Assembly (NCBI GenBank): GCA_036936605.1
Contig: JAUPFV010000002.1
Coordinates: 255,213,305-255,277,304, forward strand
Origin: Limnanthes douglasii subsp. nivea
Taxonomy: Eukaryota; Streptophyta; Magnoliopsida; Brassicales; Limnanthaceae
DNA: 64,000 bases
Direction of reading: 5' to 3'
Shown here: in pieces, positions 10,570 through 22,619 of the stretch
Layout of the letters: each line of letters opens with the position of its first letter
Numbering within the stretch: position 1 is the first letter of the stretch
Made by a program: the position numbers and the translations under genes
Notes under the pieces: generated by a model
Told to the model about the DNA's origin: nothing
The model's database searches: none
What the model saw: only the letters and a program-made list of their open reading frames with translations

Positions 10570-10946
10570 TGGTTTGGTTTATTTTGGGCTAAGGGTAATT
10601 TTGTAAAGTGTTTTGTAAAATATTTTGAGTATTAAGTGTCTGGTATAAAGTAGTGAGAGATTTGAGCAGCCTGGTTATATTAAATGTTCATTACCTCTAT
10701 TAATGAAAGTGGTTGAGGTATTTATACCCTTAATCAAGGACCCATGCGCTTACGGGTCAAGTTATGAAACCGAGTCGAGTTTAAGGACCCATTAATCTTT
10801 AAGATGATTAGCACATAGCTTAGTCAAAAGATGTTTAAGTGTTTTTTACTTTTAAACTGTCTGAATAGTTCAGTGATACGTTATTTTCCGAATTGCCCTT
10901 GTTCGGATAATACAGCGGGTTGTGACTGGAAAATCTGAACTCATCA
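10570..10946 (-). repeat. Element 2, 3' LTR
   Basis: 377 bp, similar along its whole length to 20558-20931. It shares landmarks such as GAGCAGCCTGG, GGTATTTATA, GGTCAAGTTATGAAACCG and CTGAATAGTTCAGTG. Plus-strand ends are TGGTTTGG and CTCATCA. Related but distinct LTRs occur at 57848, 32194 and 47996. Confidence 0.92.
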
Positions 10947-10963
10947 GTATCCCCTTTTTTAGG
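10947..10963 (-). promoter_or_regulatory. Element 2 polypurine tract
   Basis: On the minus strand the bases directly before the 3' LTR read CCTAAAAAAGGGGATAC, a purine-rich tract placed where plus-strand DNA synthesis is primed. The equivalent in element 5 (CCTAAAAAAGGGGCTCC) is nearly identical. Confidence 0.8.
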
Positions 10964-11313
10964 CCTTGTCAAATATCTTTGGAATGACTAAAAAATCTAC
11001 CCAGCCTGTAGTGACTTTGTCCGATCTGCCTGTGTAATCCGTACTAGGAGGTTTTATTCTCATTATTAACTCAATTCGAAGTCTGTCCGAACTGACTTCT
11101 CTTCCCAGAATTCTAAGAGTTTTATTTTTAGATCGTGGGACACATGTCAAAATCTGGTTTGACCAACTAGTCTTTTTTCTTTCTAGATCGACGCTCCCAC
11201 TAAGTCTAGAAAGTTACCTAAGCATTTAATTCTTCACACGTTTGCGCTGTATTTAATAATTTCCAAACCCTTTTCAACTTATCCTAGGTAACAGTCATTT
11301 TTTTCTACTGTTA

Positions 11314-11321
11314 TATAAATA
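11314..11321 (+). promoter_or_regulatory. TATA box of the element 2 antisense ORF
   Basis: TATAAATA lies 96 bp upstream of the ATG at 11410. The same box occurs at exactly the same distance in element 5. It lies between the LTR and the ORF, so antisense transcription would have its own promoter. Confidence 0.65.
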
Positions 11322-11409
11322 TTTTTTCACTATTTCATTGTCTTCATCACTTAAAAACTTTCTAGAGAAATTTTCACTCGTATCTTCAAACTTGTTCTTG
11401 AAGAGTTTT

Positions 11410-14327
11410 ATGTTCACAGCCAGAAACGCACTTGTTAAAGGCGGCTGATTAAACTTATCAGAGCTAGAAAGAGCGAGAAAAGTTGAAAGGGAGAATCACA
11501 TTGCTGTCGGTCTCTCAGTTTCCCCAAGTGAGAAGTCTGGTGAACCGACCCAATAAGCTGATCAAGGATCATCTTCTTCCAAAAATCCCAAGCCTAGACA
11601 GTTATTCAAACCAACCATATATGCTCTTCCCTCAGGCTCTTATATTCAAGAGTCTCAACCTTCAGTTGTTAAAGAAAAAGCGGTTTCAAGTGTCAGAAAA
11701 CCTCCCCCCTTCGTAGCCATGGGCTCAAACGCTGAGAAGTCCCCAGAGAAGTCCACCTTTCGCCGAACGACTCGCCTAACCAAAGTCCAAACTACTGCTT
11801 CACTGCCAAAGCCCTCCGGATCAGAGACATCTAAAGCAACCTCAAAAGATAAGCCCTTCGGATCGGAGGCATCTAAAGTAGCCCCAAGGGCCAAGTCCTC
11901 TGGATCCCAACCTCAACTGGACACCAGGCCTTCAGAAACAACAGGCGCTCATTCATCCAAACAGCCTTTGGTGCCAGAAGCTGACCCCCACTATCCAAGG
12001 CAACTGATAAACCTTTCATAGTGATGGAAGAAGTAATGGAAGACAGTACCAAAGAGGCTCCCTTTGAAACTGAATCATCAGGTCAAACCGAGGATGCTGC
12101 TTCTGAAAGGAAGGGAAAAGGAAAAGTCAAGGTTTACTTGACCCATCTGGAGCTTCCGGAGTGCCTAGAGGGTAAGGTAGGCCTTTGATTTAAAAATGTC
12201 AGTGTTAAATATCTGTTGGCTTTTCAAAATATCAACTATGTCTACACCCACACTACTGAGTTGGGTCGGATCCTGACAAATTAAGGATCCAAGATTCAAT
12301 GAAGGGAAAGATACTTGTCACTCCGGAGACTCCGATGGACTGTAAACTCAACGACGTGTTTATCTTCACTCATGTGCTAAACTGGGGACTTCGGTTCCCA
12401 TTGGACCCGGAAATTGTTAGATATTTCCACCTGGTTAAGCTCTGCCCAAGCCAGCTAAGCCTAAACGCCTGGTATTCTCTCATTGCTTGCATAATGGCAT
12501 CAAGGTTATCAAAAATCCCACTCCCAATGGAGCAATTTGCCGTTGTGGCAAGTCTGTGCAAGAATCACCATATCCCATTTTACCATCATAACATGGGGAA
12601 CAATTTCAAGGTGGTAGACGACTTGCTAGAGTCTGAGAAGAACTGGAGGACACAGTTCATGTTCATTAGTGGGACATGGGAGAACAGTAGGAAGATCAAG
12701 GCAAACACCAATCCCGACATGTTAACTAGCAGGTAGAAGAGTAGTGGTAAGTTTTTTATCTTTGTTTTTCATGTTTTTCTTTTTAAATCCTAAATACTCC
12801 CTTCCTGATTAATTTGTCATTCCTTTTTCAGTGCTGCCGAAGGAGTTCTCCAGACACCTAGAGGAGGGGAAAACAACCTGTGCCAAGCTTAACGCATGGG
12901 CTGTGGAGCTTTGGAGGAATGCCTTCTACAATTGCTTCACCTCAGGCAATCTTGTGAGGTCTCATATGTGGAACACCACAGGTTGGAGGGACCTCTCATG
13001 GGAAGAGCTAACTACGCCTCCTCCTCCTGGTGTAATTCTCAAGCGAACGGAGGCCAAAGATGATAAATTTGCCTTACCTTCCAAGGCTAAAGCTCCCAAC
13101 AAAATGAAAGGGAAGAAAAAGAAAGTTGCAGCAGAGTCGGTCCAAGCTGCCACAGAGGGGACTGGTTCGGAGAACCAAGGGGGAATGGACGTTGCCTTGC
13201 TCAAAATAGTAGATGCTGAGACTGTTAGGGAGGCGGGAGAGTCACAAAACCCACCAAAGCCTCCCAAAAAGGACCGGAATAGAAGGGCAAGCAGTGACAA
13301 AAAGGCTGCCAAAAAAGGAAAGTCACCTTAGGAGAAGAAATAATTTTTCGCCCTTCGAAGCTTCTACCTCCACCAGCCCCTGTTGATCCCACTCTACAAG
13401 AGAAGATCCCAACAGGACTGCAGTCCGGAGAGGTTGTTGGGGGAAGGATTGAAGGAGTAGACATTAGTGCCCTTCAATATATTTATTTATACTTCAATGA
13501 TTATGAGAAGGATGATTTCACAGGTCCCTATCGCCCTTCGAGCTCTGCTAACATGGTGAACTTTAATGGTAAGTCCTTTTCCGTCTCCAAAGAGCAAGAT
13601 GTTCTAAGTTATTCTCTTCTTGGTCACATCCAGCAAGTGCTTGACTTGGAGAGACACGTGAAAAGCCATACCACTCTCATAAATTCCCTCACCACTGACA
13701 AGGAGTTCTCTGTCAACCAATCTTCTCAATGCCAATCAGAGCATAGAAGAACTGAAGAAAGAGATAGAAGCATTGAAGAAGGACAAGGAAGATTTATCAA
13801 CCAAGCTGGCCACTTTGGAGACTTCCAGTACTGAGCTCCAAACTAAGTACTCGGGTTTGGAAAGGGACCTCACAACATTAAGGGAGGACCTGAAGACCAA
13901 AGATGGTGTCATTCAAACCCCGTCCGGTGTGAAGACTTCCTTAGAAGGTACTGTGTCTAAGATGGCCAAGGAGAAAAAAGACTTGGTGAAGCAGCAGGAG
14001 CAAGCTATTCAGGAAAGCATTGATAAGTATACCAACAAAGTGATAGATTCTCTTGAGAAAAGATACAATGAAGTCAGGTCTAACATGGTGTTGCTCTTCC
14101 ACGAAACCTTTCCGAAGAGGACCTTTGGTATCCTATGAATATATGTGGAATATGAAGACCTTCCTCATCATACCATGGCAACTGGTGACAAGTACAACTA
14201 CTCTAGTGGAATTGATTCCACTACAGATGATAAAGAGGGAACCGATGAGAATTCAAGTGTTAAAATCAAAAGTCCCAAGAAAGGCGATGGTGGTGAGACA
14301 TCCGAAGGAACAAGCCCTAAGGTTTAA
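11410..14327 (+). pseudogene. Element 2 antisense ORF (putative gypsy-type transposon protein), decayed
   Basis: This is the equivalent of the intact ORF at 58776-61736. It begins MFTARNALVKGG, is stopped at once by TGA, and continues in sense with LNLSELERA. A globular domain at 12299-12736 shows ETPMDCK, NWGLRFPLDPEIVRYFHLVK, LCPSQLS, MASRLS and LLESEKNWR. An intron fits at 12747-12831 (GTAAGT...TTTCAG). Exon 2 reads LPKEFS, TTGWRDLSWEE, a lysine-rich stretch, then a coiled coil and an acidic tail ending at 14327. It lies tail to tail with the integrase of the same element. Several stops and frameshifts make it non-functional. The domain resembles Pfam's putative gypsy-type transposon family; its role is unknown. 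Confidence 0.85.
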
Positions 14328-14838
14328 TCATATTTTTTTTATCTTTTCTGAACAGTTAAAGTCCTTGGATGGCCAAGGCATATTTTGTAATGTTATACGG
14401 TCAGAGTCCGGATAAGTCCTTGAAATACTTAAAGTCCTTAGATGGCCAAGACATGTTTTGTTCTTCCTATTCGGTTAAAGTCCGAATAGGTTTATTTATC
14501 AAACCTTTGTTTTACTTAATACTTTTTTTTCCTTTAAATTTTTAATGGCTAATGTTTAAGTAGCCTTTAGTATTTCAGAAGTATTAAAGTGAGAGTGTTT
14601 AATATCTCCGATGACATGTATTTAATGGTCATCACTCAACCAGGTTAATTCGATCTATTAGATTTGTACTTGAATTAAATTGTAGTTAAACCACACCAAA
14701 TGTTTTAAGAAGGCATCACATTTTATTGAATGAAAAAACCAGACACCTCATTAAAACCTCCCCGCGCCACCAGGGTAGGAAAGAGTATGCCCCATAATAT
14801 TTACGTTGATATTTAACAAGTAAATATTCACACAACTT

Positions 14839-16246
14839 TTATTCTAAATATAACCTGAGATGTTCAATATTCCATGGGTGCTTCAAAACCCTTCATTCTA
14901 TGTCCTGAAGCCTATATGTCCCAGGTTTAAGCTTTTCAGAGACCTCATAAGGGCCTTCCCAGTTCGGAAACATCCTTTCTTACCGAATTGCTTCTCCTTC
15001 GTGTGTAGGAAACCTTTTTTAAAACTTTATCTCCCAGTTGAAAATCTTTTCTCTTGACCTTGGAAGCAAACCTGCTCCTCATCAAGCCTTGGTAGTGGGT
15101 TGTTTTTAAGTGAGCTTTTACCCTTCTTTCTTCTATTAAGTCAACCTGATTCCTAATTGCTATCTTATTAGCCTGTTCAGAATAGCTATGAACCCCGTAT
15201 GATAATAGGGTAGCTTCAATGGGGGTAATGACATCCATCTTATACACCAAAGCAAAAGGTGATTCTTATGTATCATCCCGGTGAGTAGTTCAGTATGCCC
15301 ACAATACTTCTTGAAGATATCTTGGCCACTTCCCTTCAGCCCCTCTAGATTCGTTTTCAATCCGGACAAAATAGTCTTGTTGGCAACTTCAACCTGGTCG
15401 TTCGCTTGTGGATGGAAAGGAGAAGAGAAGCAGTGCTGGATGCCTCTAGAGGCACAAAAATTCTTCATATCCTTGTTATCAAACTGTGGCCCGTTATCTG
15501 TGTTAATTTTTTAAGGAATCCTAAATCTGCAACATATATTGGATAAGATGAATTTAATGACAGCTTTCGAAGTGGTTCCTGCCAAATGAGCTGCCTCTAT
15601 CCATTTCAAGAAGTCATCAATAGCAACTATAATAGTCCTGCATCCTCGGGACGCCATTGGCAGAGACCTAACTATATCCAATCCCCAATGACCAAAAGGT
15701 ACCGACTCAGAAATTGAATCCATAGGTAGTGCTGGCACATGAATTTCGTTGCCATACCTTTGGCATGGATCACACTTCTTTATCATTTCTTTGGCATCTG
15801 CCATTATGGATGGCCAATAGTACCCAGCCAACAATACTCTCCGGGTTAGTCTGTAGCCAAAATGTGCTGACCCTTCTCCATCATGTAGTTCAGATAAAAC
15901 AACTTGAGATTCTTTAACCCCCAAAGAACGTAAGAGAGGTCTACTGAAAGATTTTTTTATAGTGAACTTCCCTTATGATAAAAAATCCACGAGCCATGTG
16001 TTTAATTTTTCTTGCTATAACTTTTTCCGGAGGCAAAACCCCATCAAAAATGTATTGAAGAAGGGGAAATCTCCAATCTCTAGGTTGAACTACTTGTATA
16101 CTCAAGCTTTCCTCCTCTTCCTTGTTCTGGCTTGATTGTATGGATGGGAATTCTTGTACATGAATCCAAGGGTAGGACTCATAATATGCTATAGTTGCCA
16201 ATGAATCAGCTAGTGTATTCTCTGATCTAGGAATATGCTCAAACAA
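14839..16246 (-). pseudogene. Element 2 integrase
   Basis: Broken frames together give a gypsy integrase. They show an HHCC zinc finger ending CDPCQRY (near 15760), the core with GHWGLDI, TDNGPQFDN (near 15490) and DQVEVANKTI (near 15390) supplying the D, D and E of the DDE triad, and a C-terminal part ending HPWNIEHLRLYLE before a stop at 14839. A stop interrupts the core after CCRFRIP and others follow. It aligns along its length with the open integrase at 62176-63966. Confidence 0.9.
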
Positions 16247-16797
16247 ATAATTTTGAAGTTGGTTGCCACTTCTTTAAGAACGAGTAAGTATTTGATCAGA
16301 TGTTCCTTCTTGGCCTCAGATTGATCTTGAACATGATTTATAAGAAGTTGGGAATCACTCATCAACCTAACTCTTTTAGCCCCACATAGGAAAGCTAATT
16401 TAAGACCAGCTATAGCTGCTTCATATTCAGACTCATTGTTAGAGGACCTGAACCCAAAACATATAGCTTGGTACATTTTATCACCATACAGAGAGGTTAG
16501 GAAAATTCTAACTCCACAACCCATTATTCTTGATCCACCATCAGTCAGGACTACCCATTCTTTTTTGGTTTTCCCTTCTAAAACTTGTTTAGAACTCCTA
16601 TCCTGATGGAATTCTGCCAGTAAATCAGCTACAGATTGAGCTTTGATAGCAGTTCGTGGGGCAAAATCAATGTCATAATCACCCAACTCTACTGACCACT
16701 TGGTCATCCTGCTTGATATGTTTGCTTTTTGAAGAATATTCTTCAATGGAAAATATGCTCGGACAATCATGGAATGAAACTGAAAATACGACCTCAT
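16210..16797 (-). pseudogene. Element 2 second RNase H (Tat-type)
   Basis: A frame of 195 codons carries an RNase H fold with TDGGSR, NNESEYEAAIAGLKLA, MSDSQLL and, in the overlapping next frame, TLADSLATIA, the D-E-D-D catalytic set. This domain follows the usual RT-linked RNase H and precedes the integrase, the dual RNase H arrangement known for Tat elements. A frameshift near 16240 separates it from the integrase. Confidence 0.88.
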
Positions 16798-17998
16798 TTT
16801 CTTGCAGCAATCACTAAGGCTAGTGCCAAAATTTTAAGCTTAAAGTACATCTTCTCAGCATCTATCAGGCTTTTGCTGATGTAGTACACCGGAGGAGGGT
16901 AATTGTCCATCTCTCTTACCAATACTGCACTTATAGCGCATTCTGACACAACCAAATATACATAAAGTGTTTCCCCTTGTACGAGCTTATAAAGGGTCTT
17001 TGGTGAAAATAAATGTTTCTTTATTTCATCAAACGCTTGGCTGCATTGTGGAGACCAATTAAAGTATTTAGCACTCTTCAAGGATTGGAAAAACGGAGCA
17101 TACTTATCCGAAGATCTTGAGATAAAACGATTCAAGGCAGCCAACCTTCCAGTAAGCCTCTGGACTTCTTTAATATTTCGAGGAGGATCCATTTCTAATA
17201 AGGCATTCAACTGATCCAGATCGGGCTGTATCCCTCTCTCACTTATCACATACCCTAAAAAAATTCCGAATCAAACCCTAAAGACACATTTTTCTGGATT
17301 TAGTTTCAAATTCACAATGGTCAGATTGACAAAAGTTTCTTGAAGGTCAATTATATGCAAATTCTCCTCTAAGATTTTAACTATCATGTCATCTATGTAC
17401 ACCTCCATATTCCTGCCAATCTAATTAGCAAATTTTTTGTTTACTAGCCTCTGGTAAGTAGCCCCATCATTTTTCAGCCCAAAAGGCATCACCCTATAGC
17501 AATGGAGACCACTGTCTGTAACAAATGTAGTATGATTTTGGTCCTTCTGATCCACCTGTATCTGATTGTACCTAGAGAAGGCATCCATAAAGGACAACAA
17601 CTTGTTTCCAGATGTTGAGTCCACCAACTGATCTATCCGGGGGACTGGATAAAGATATATTAGGCAAGCTCTGTTGAGGTCAGTAAAATCAATACACATA
17701 GACATTTTCCGTTCTTTTTCTTGACTAACACCAGATTGGCAGTCCATAAAGGATACTAGGACTCCTTTATGTGCCCCATCTTGGTAAGCTGGTCAACTTC
17801 TTGGACTAATACATCAACTTTCTCCTTAGAGAAAGCCCTTCTTTTCTGCACAATAGGTGAAACATCACTCCGAATTGATAGTTTATGCGAGATAACGCTT
17901 GCAGGTACTCGTGTTACATCATAATTGCAACAAGAAAAAACATGTTGTTGATTGTCTGACAAAAAGGACAACAATTTATTTTTTAACTCTGGCGCCAT
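16794..17998 (-). pseudogene. Element 2 reverse transcriptase and first RNase H
   Basis: Segments in order are KMGHIKES, MCIDFTDLNRAC, PRIDQLVDSTSG, FMDAFSRYNQI, MPFGLKN.ATYQRLVNK and YIDDM (near 17397), followed by GYVISERGIQ, RLTGRLAALNRFI and the connecting/RNase H part with YYISKSL. YIDD is the intact catalytic motif. Stops after KKFAN and around 17250 break the frame. Confidence 0.92.
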
Positions 17999-18187
17999 CT
18001 TGGAGCCAACCTTAATACTTCTACCCTCTGCCAGGGGGTGGGTTTCAACTTATTCCACCGGTATTATAACACTAGGGGCCTCTTTAGGGTCATTAATCTC
18101 ACCCTCCCCCTCAGAAGGCCCCAGTAACTGCTAATCTTCATTAATTCGAACTGCTCCCAAAGTTTTAGGAGCAAGTGCAGTTGCATA

Positions 18188-18799
18188 TCACTCCCTTGGT
18201 ATCTTCTGACTACTTCGAACAACACCTACCTGTCCTTGAACCGCATACTTCAAACACTGATGGAATATTGAGGCTACAACATGCAATCTAGAGAGCAAGG
18301 ACCTCCCAAAGATTGTATTGTAACATGTGGGGAAATCTACCACAACAAATAACACTATGACCAAGTTTTTAGAAGACCCTTTGCCCAACCGCACCTCTTC
18401 CTCAAATTCCCCAATTATATCCGCACAGCTTCCTGTGAAGCCCACAATGGTTCTGTTTGACCGTTAAATAACGGCCGGATTTTTCATCTGCTTGTAAGAA
18501 CTTAAAAAAAGGATGTTTGCCGAACTGCCCGTGTCTATCAGAATTTGTCTGATACCATTGCCCCAAATAGATGCTCATATCACCACAGCATCCTCATGAG
18601 GCCCAATAATATTTCTTAAATCATCCTCATCAAAGACTATAAATGGAAAAGGGGTTTGGGACTGATAAAAAGACATGCCTCCTTCCAACTGAGTAGCTAG
18701 ATAGTGAACATGCCTTTTTCTTGATGAAGGAGTGGGCATTGTCATGATATCCTCTCCGAATATAGTGAGTGACTCAAATAAACTAATGAGTCCGGACAC
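18188..18799 (-). pseudogene. Element 2 protease
   Basis: Two frames (18799-18575 and 18445-18188) carry the FDEDDLRNIIGPHEDAVVI leader, then a region with MGFTGS, VIVLFVVVDFPTCYNTIFGR and LHVVAS. It is homologous to the element 1 protease at 8870-9454. The active-site stretch between the two open pieces reads ILIDTGS in the third frame near 18530. The break shows loss of function. Confidence 0.82.
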
Positions 18800-18811
18800 C
18801 GTTTTAGTTTG

Positions 18812-20485
18812 CTAAATTATGACCCCTATATTATTATGGGTTGGATCAGGATCCAGATACTCCAAATCAACATCAAATCTTTCAAGGATCACCATTGCCC
18901 CCTCGGGAGCAGATGTTCCCGCATTGTTCGTAGGGCCAGTTCGAGGAGCATTGTCACGCCTGTCTCTACTTTTTATTTTGACACAAGCCCCCAAATTAGC
19001 TCTTTCAATGAGATTCTGTACTTCCTGCTTTAGAGCAATGCAATCTTGCGTGTTATGGCCAATATCATTATGATATTGGCAAAAACAAGTATTTTGGTTG
19101 TCTCTGGGAGACTACAGTGCTGCTGGTTTCTGGAAATGGACTTCATCATTGGTTTTGTTATAAATTGTGGTCACACTCTCTTTTGATTATGCAAACCACT
19201 CCGCTTGAACCCAATGACCTCTTTTACTCCTTGATTGTTGACTATGAGTCTGATTCTGGTTGGATTGAGCCTGCTTAGCCCTGTTGGACCATTCTCCGGT
19301 CTCCTTAGTCTTATACCCGGACTGGTTTTGGTTTTGAGCTGCTGGGGTGGACCTCACCTGACGGTGCACCCTGGTTTTCTTGGTTTCATCCACGTTAATC
19401 TGCTTTCCCACCTGATTTAACAAGCCACCCCAAGCCATAGCCTTCTTCTTGGTCACCGAATCAGCCAGATTCATAGGGTTCAACCCTTGTCTCAAAGAAA
19501 CAATTGCCATATGTTCGAAGCAATCTGCTAACCTGTTCTTGGTATTTATGAACTGACTTATTTAGTCTTTTAAGGACTTATTTGGCTCTTGGGTACAATG
19601 GATGATAGTATCTCCATTTCCCTTCACCTCTTTACTTCCCACAAATTGCCTTCGGAAGGCAACCCATAATGTATCAAAATTTCTGATACACCCCTGAGGT
19701 AAGCTGTTGTACCACTTAAGAGAATTTACCTTAAAAGATTGGGAGAAGGCTCAACACAGAAGTTTGTCATCATCATCAAAATTCATCATGAAGTTCTTGA
19801 ACTACTCCAGATGATTATCCGGATCCTTACTCCCATCATACTTCTCCATTTTGGAGCTGTCAAACCTTTTGGGTAGGTTTCCGTACAGTATTTTAGAAGA
19901 CAAAGGAGATTGTCTCCAATTCCTATTACGAAGGAAGATCGTGTCTTCATTAGGTGTTGCAAAAATACCTGGTTCGGTCTGAAAGCAAAAGGATCGATCA
20001 GCAACTAATCTACATGCATGTGACTGTGGCTGTGAGATGACCCTTTGCCCATATGCCTTTTAAGTATCCCATGCATATCTTTATTTCTTGAATATTTTTA
20101 ACTAGTTTTTATTTCTTCCTAGACCTCCCTTCATCACTGCTTGATGACACAGACTCCTCAAGCTCATCCTCGTTCGAAGAGCTGTTGGAGGACTAAGAAT
20201 CTGAACTTTCATCGGGCTTGGACCGGTGGGTCTTCTTAGAACTGACATGGTCTTTTTTTTTTAACTCAAATGAGTCTTTGCTGATGGATCATTCTCCATA
20301 GGATTATCAATATGATGGATGGCTAACGCCCTTAACTTCTCTTTTATACCCATTTATTCTTGTTTTATGACCCGCAATGCCTCTATTTCTGCTCTCAACT
20401 TGTCTCGTTCTTCGATGGTGTATTCCTTCTTTTCCCCAACTACCTCCACCACCGGTGGTGGAGTTGCTTGCTCGTTTGGATCCAT
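18812..20485 (-). pseudogene. Element 2 gag
   Basis: The frame appears to start at the ATG at 20485 (MDPNEQATPPP). It is followed by a charged helical stretch, LPKRFDSSKMEKYDGSKDP, the gag core with KWYNSLPQGCI and RRQFVGSKE, a Q/N-rich stretch and the zinc-knuckle variant CQYHNDIGHNTQDCIALKQE near 19085. It ends near 18812 at the protease boundary. Several stops and frame changes are present. The gag core matches that of element 1. Confidence 0.83.
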
Positions 20486-20540
20486 CCGAACAGGTCTTTT
20501 CTACTGGTTTTGAATACAAGATTCAGACACTATCGCCTCC

Positions 20541-20557
20541 CACTGTGGTCACCAATT
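20541..20557 (-). promoter_or_regulatory. Element 2 primer-binding site, degraded
   Basis: Immediately inside the 5' LTR the minus strand reads AATTGGTGACCACAGTG. It stands where element 1 has TTGGCGCCATCTGTGGG and shares the TTGG and the CTGTGG/CAGTGG part, so it looks like a mutated or divergent PBS of the same type. Confidence 0.55.
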
Positions 20558-20931
20558 TGGTTTGGTTTATTTTAGGTTGGGGTAATATTATAAAGTGTTT
20601 TGTAAAATATTTTGAGTATTAAATATTTGGTATAAAGTAGTGAGAGATTTGAGCAGCCTGGTTGTATTGAATGTTCATTACCTCTATTAATACAAGTGGT
20701 TAGGGTATTTATACCCTTAATCAAAGACTCATGAGCTTACAAGTCAAGTTATGAAACCGGGTCGAGTTTAAGGAACCATTAATCTTTGAAGCTGATTAGC
20801 ACATAACTTAGTCAAAATGTATTCAAGCGTTTACTTTTATCCTGTCTGAATAGTTCAGTGGTACGCCATTGTCCGAATCGCCCTTGTCCGGATAATACAG
20901 TGGGCTGTGACTGGATAATCCGAACTCATCA
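20558..20931 (-). repeat. Element 2, 5' LTR
   Basis: 374 bp matching 10570-10946 with scattered substitutions and small indels. Outer end CTCATCA at 20931, followed at once by element 1 gag in sense (GACCCTGACAA on the minus strand). The minus-strand TATA-like region lies around GTATAAATACCC near 20715. Confidence 0.92.
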
Positions 20932-21771
20932 ATTGTCAGGGTCTTTCTTCCTATCGTATTTTTCGAGCTTCGAGATATCAAAGCGCTTCGGGAGATGTCC
21001 CGACAAGATTTCATTAGAAAGAGAGGACGACCTCCAATTATGTCTGAGGCTGAAAGTTCCGCCTCTTAGACCTTCTACATGACTTGCAAATAACCCTTCC
21101 TTAAGTGGGTTTGCAAATTGGCTTCCGACCCTGTAGCCATAAGACTGGCTCCCTGATGGGAATTGAAACTGGGGGCCATTGTGTTGTTCCCTGTTAACTG
21201 TGACTGCCCACTTTTTCAACAGACGTTGGAGTCACTTTGTCGACGCTGTCACCTTGAGGTTTGGCCTTTGCTCGTTGTGACTTACGCATTCAAAGTTCTC
21301 GCTCTCTGGTCATTCTTTTATCCTTTCTGAAGCCTCGGAAATCCTTGTCCGGGGAAGAAGACTCACACATATCTTCCCAGTTGAGTATTCATACCCATGC
21401 TTGGCTCGGAATCCAAACTTCTTTCTCGCAACCTCGCTGATCCTTCGCACTCGAGTTCTACCTTTGTAAAAGTCCATTTCATCCCGGTCGACAACGCGAT
21501 TGGCCTCTTTTCCTTCCTCACACGATCGTTCGCTTCGACCGTCGAGCCGACACTTCTTTTCAGCTAAATCCATCTTTTTCTCAACATTTAGCTTAGCAAT
21601 GTCATCCAACAACTGTTTCCGGGTCATGATTAGGGTCAACCGCTTGCTTCGGCCCTGATTACCCTGGTCGTCATCACCAAACAGCTCTTCAGAGTACCGA
21701 TCCTCTGAATAAGACATCTCATTGTCAGAATCTCTTTCCTTTGCCTTTCCCTTTCTAGCCTCGGTATTCAT
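20932..21771 (-). pseudogene. Element 1 gag, 5' part
   Basis: The minus strand from the ATG at 21771 (MNTEARKGKAKERD) gives a charged 153-codon frame. A second frame (21219-20929) ends LPKRFDISKLEKYDRKKDPD. The next residues of the gag lie 10.4 kb away at 10560. Compare element 2's own gag, where KMEKYDGSKDPDNH runs on without interruption. This pins the insertion point of element 2. Confidence 0.88.
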
Positions 21772-21838
21772 TCCTCGAATTTTAGGTTTTTGCTAGGGTC
21801 GAGATTTTGGAGAACCTGATCTCCGGGTATCACTTGTT

Positions 21839-21855
21839 CCCACAGATGGCGCCAA
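21839..21855 (-). promoter_or_regulatory. Element 1 primer-binding site
   Basis: Directly after the 5' LTR the minus strand reads TTGGCGCCATCTGTGGG, a typical PBS of Tat/Ogre and related plant gypsy elements, where a host tRNA primes minus-strand DNA synthesis. Confidence 0.85.
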
Positions 21856-22181
21856 TGATAAGTCTCAAAATATCTAGGGTGGATTATCGGGTAACGTGTA
21901 TTGAGGAAGTGTGTCAGGCGAATAAGTACAAAGTTCTAGAGAGAGAGGATAGTCAAAATAAAGTACTAATGATTAGAAAATACCCTTTTGGGAAAAATGT
22001 TCTTTCCTTATATAGTGCCAGTGGTGGGCTCCACTGTCACATGCTATGTTTACCCTAATTACATGTTAGCCCCCGTATTTACATTTATGTCTTACATTTT
22101 CTATCTTTACAAGTAAGTCCTATAGATTTATACATTATAAATTGGACCTCTTATTATCTTTGGCATTTTATGCCCTTATCA
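21856..22181 (-). repeat. Element 1, 5' LTR
   Basis: 326 bp bounded by TGATAAG and CTTATCA, a perfect 7-bp inverted terminal repeat, with the PBS adjoining at 21855. Its first 40 bases are recognisably related to the LTR of element 6 at 55796. No second LTR of element 1 remains in the window. Confidence 0.82.
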
Positions 22182-22619
22182 CAAAGAATGTACCTCCATC
22201 TGAAAAAATATATGGAAAAGTGAGAAAGGATGAACGAATGAGGAGATAGCAACTGTAAACCCTCCCAAACCAATACCGTTGTATACGAAGATAGTATCTC
22301 ATTTGTTAGGTTGGATGAAAGTGAGACATAACAAAAGTATCAACATAACAATACTTTGATTTGTAATCTAACTGTATCAATAAAATTTGTGTGTTCATTA
22401 TACATAAGTTTTGAGTTCTTATAGTTTGTGTTATAATTCATTACTTGTAAAACCATATTGGTTCTTTAGGTTTGAAATATTTTCCCCCATAATTTTGGTT
22501 CAGTTGTCGGGAAACGAAACAACCATATATCCTAACCTACTGAACAAGAAATTGATGGAAGCTTTAAAGAAAGTTGTGCCGCCATGTCCTTATTCAATCT
22601 AAGACGACGACAATATCCC
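22182..22619. other. Intergenic spacer between elements
   Basis: AT-rich sequence with no recognised coding potential between the LTR of element 1 and the coding remains of element 4. It may include the 5' part of element 4, but no LTR end was recognised. Confidence 0.4.

Larger units (their letters stand above)
10570..20931 (-). mobile_element. Element 2: Tat-type gypsy retrotransposon with antisense ORF
   Basis: A 10.4-kb element with two similar LTRs (10570-10946 and 20558-20931), a PBS-like site, gag, protease, RT, RNase H and integrase on the minus strand, and a divergent antisense ORF on the plus strand between integrase and 3' LTR. LTRs start TGATGAG and end CCAAACCA in element sense. 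It lies inside the gag of element 1; the expected 5-bp target duplication is blurred (10564-10568 GTTTT against 20932-20936 ATTGT). All coding parts carry stops, so it is old and inactive. It is the same type as element 5. Confidence 0.92.
8700..22181 (-). mobile_element. Element 1: Tat/Ogre-type gypsy retrotransposon, truncated
   Basis: Reading on the minus strand there is a 5' LTR (22181-21856), a primer-binding site, gag (21771-20932, resuming at 10568-9455 after the inserted element 2) and a protease (9454-8870). Reverse transcriptase, integrase and 3' LTR are missing; the element stops near 8700 against organelle-derived DNA. The PBS, the TGATAAG/CTTATCA LTR ends and the gag zinc-knuckle variant fit the Tat/Ogre branch of Ty3/gypsy. 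Multiple stops and frameshifts show it is dead. Confidence 0.85.

Noticed and set aside
20307..20622. Several overlapping frames on both strands near 20300-20620
   Set aside because: They are shadows of the gag start and LTR of element 2; the gag frame starting at 20485 explains the region.
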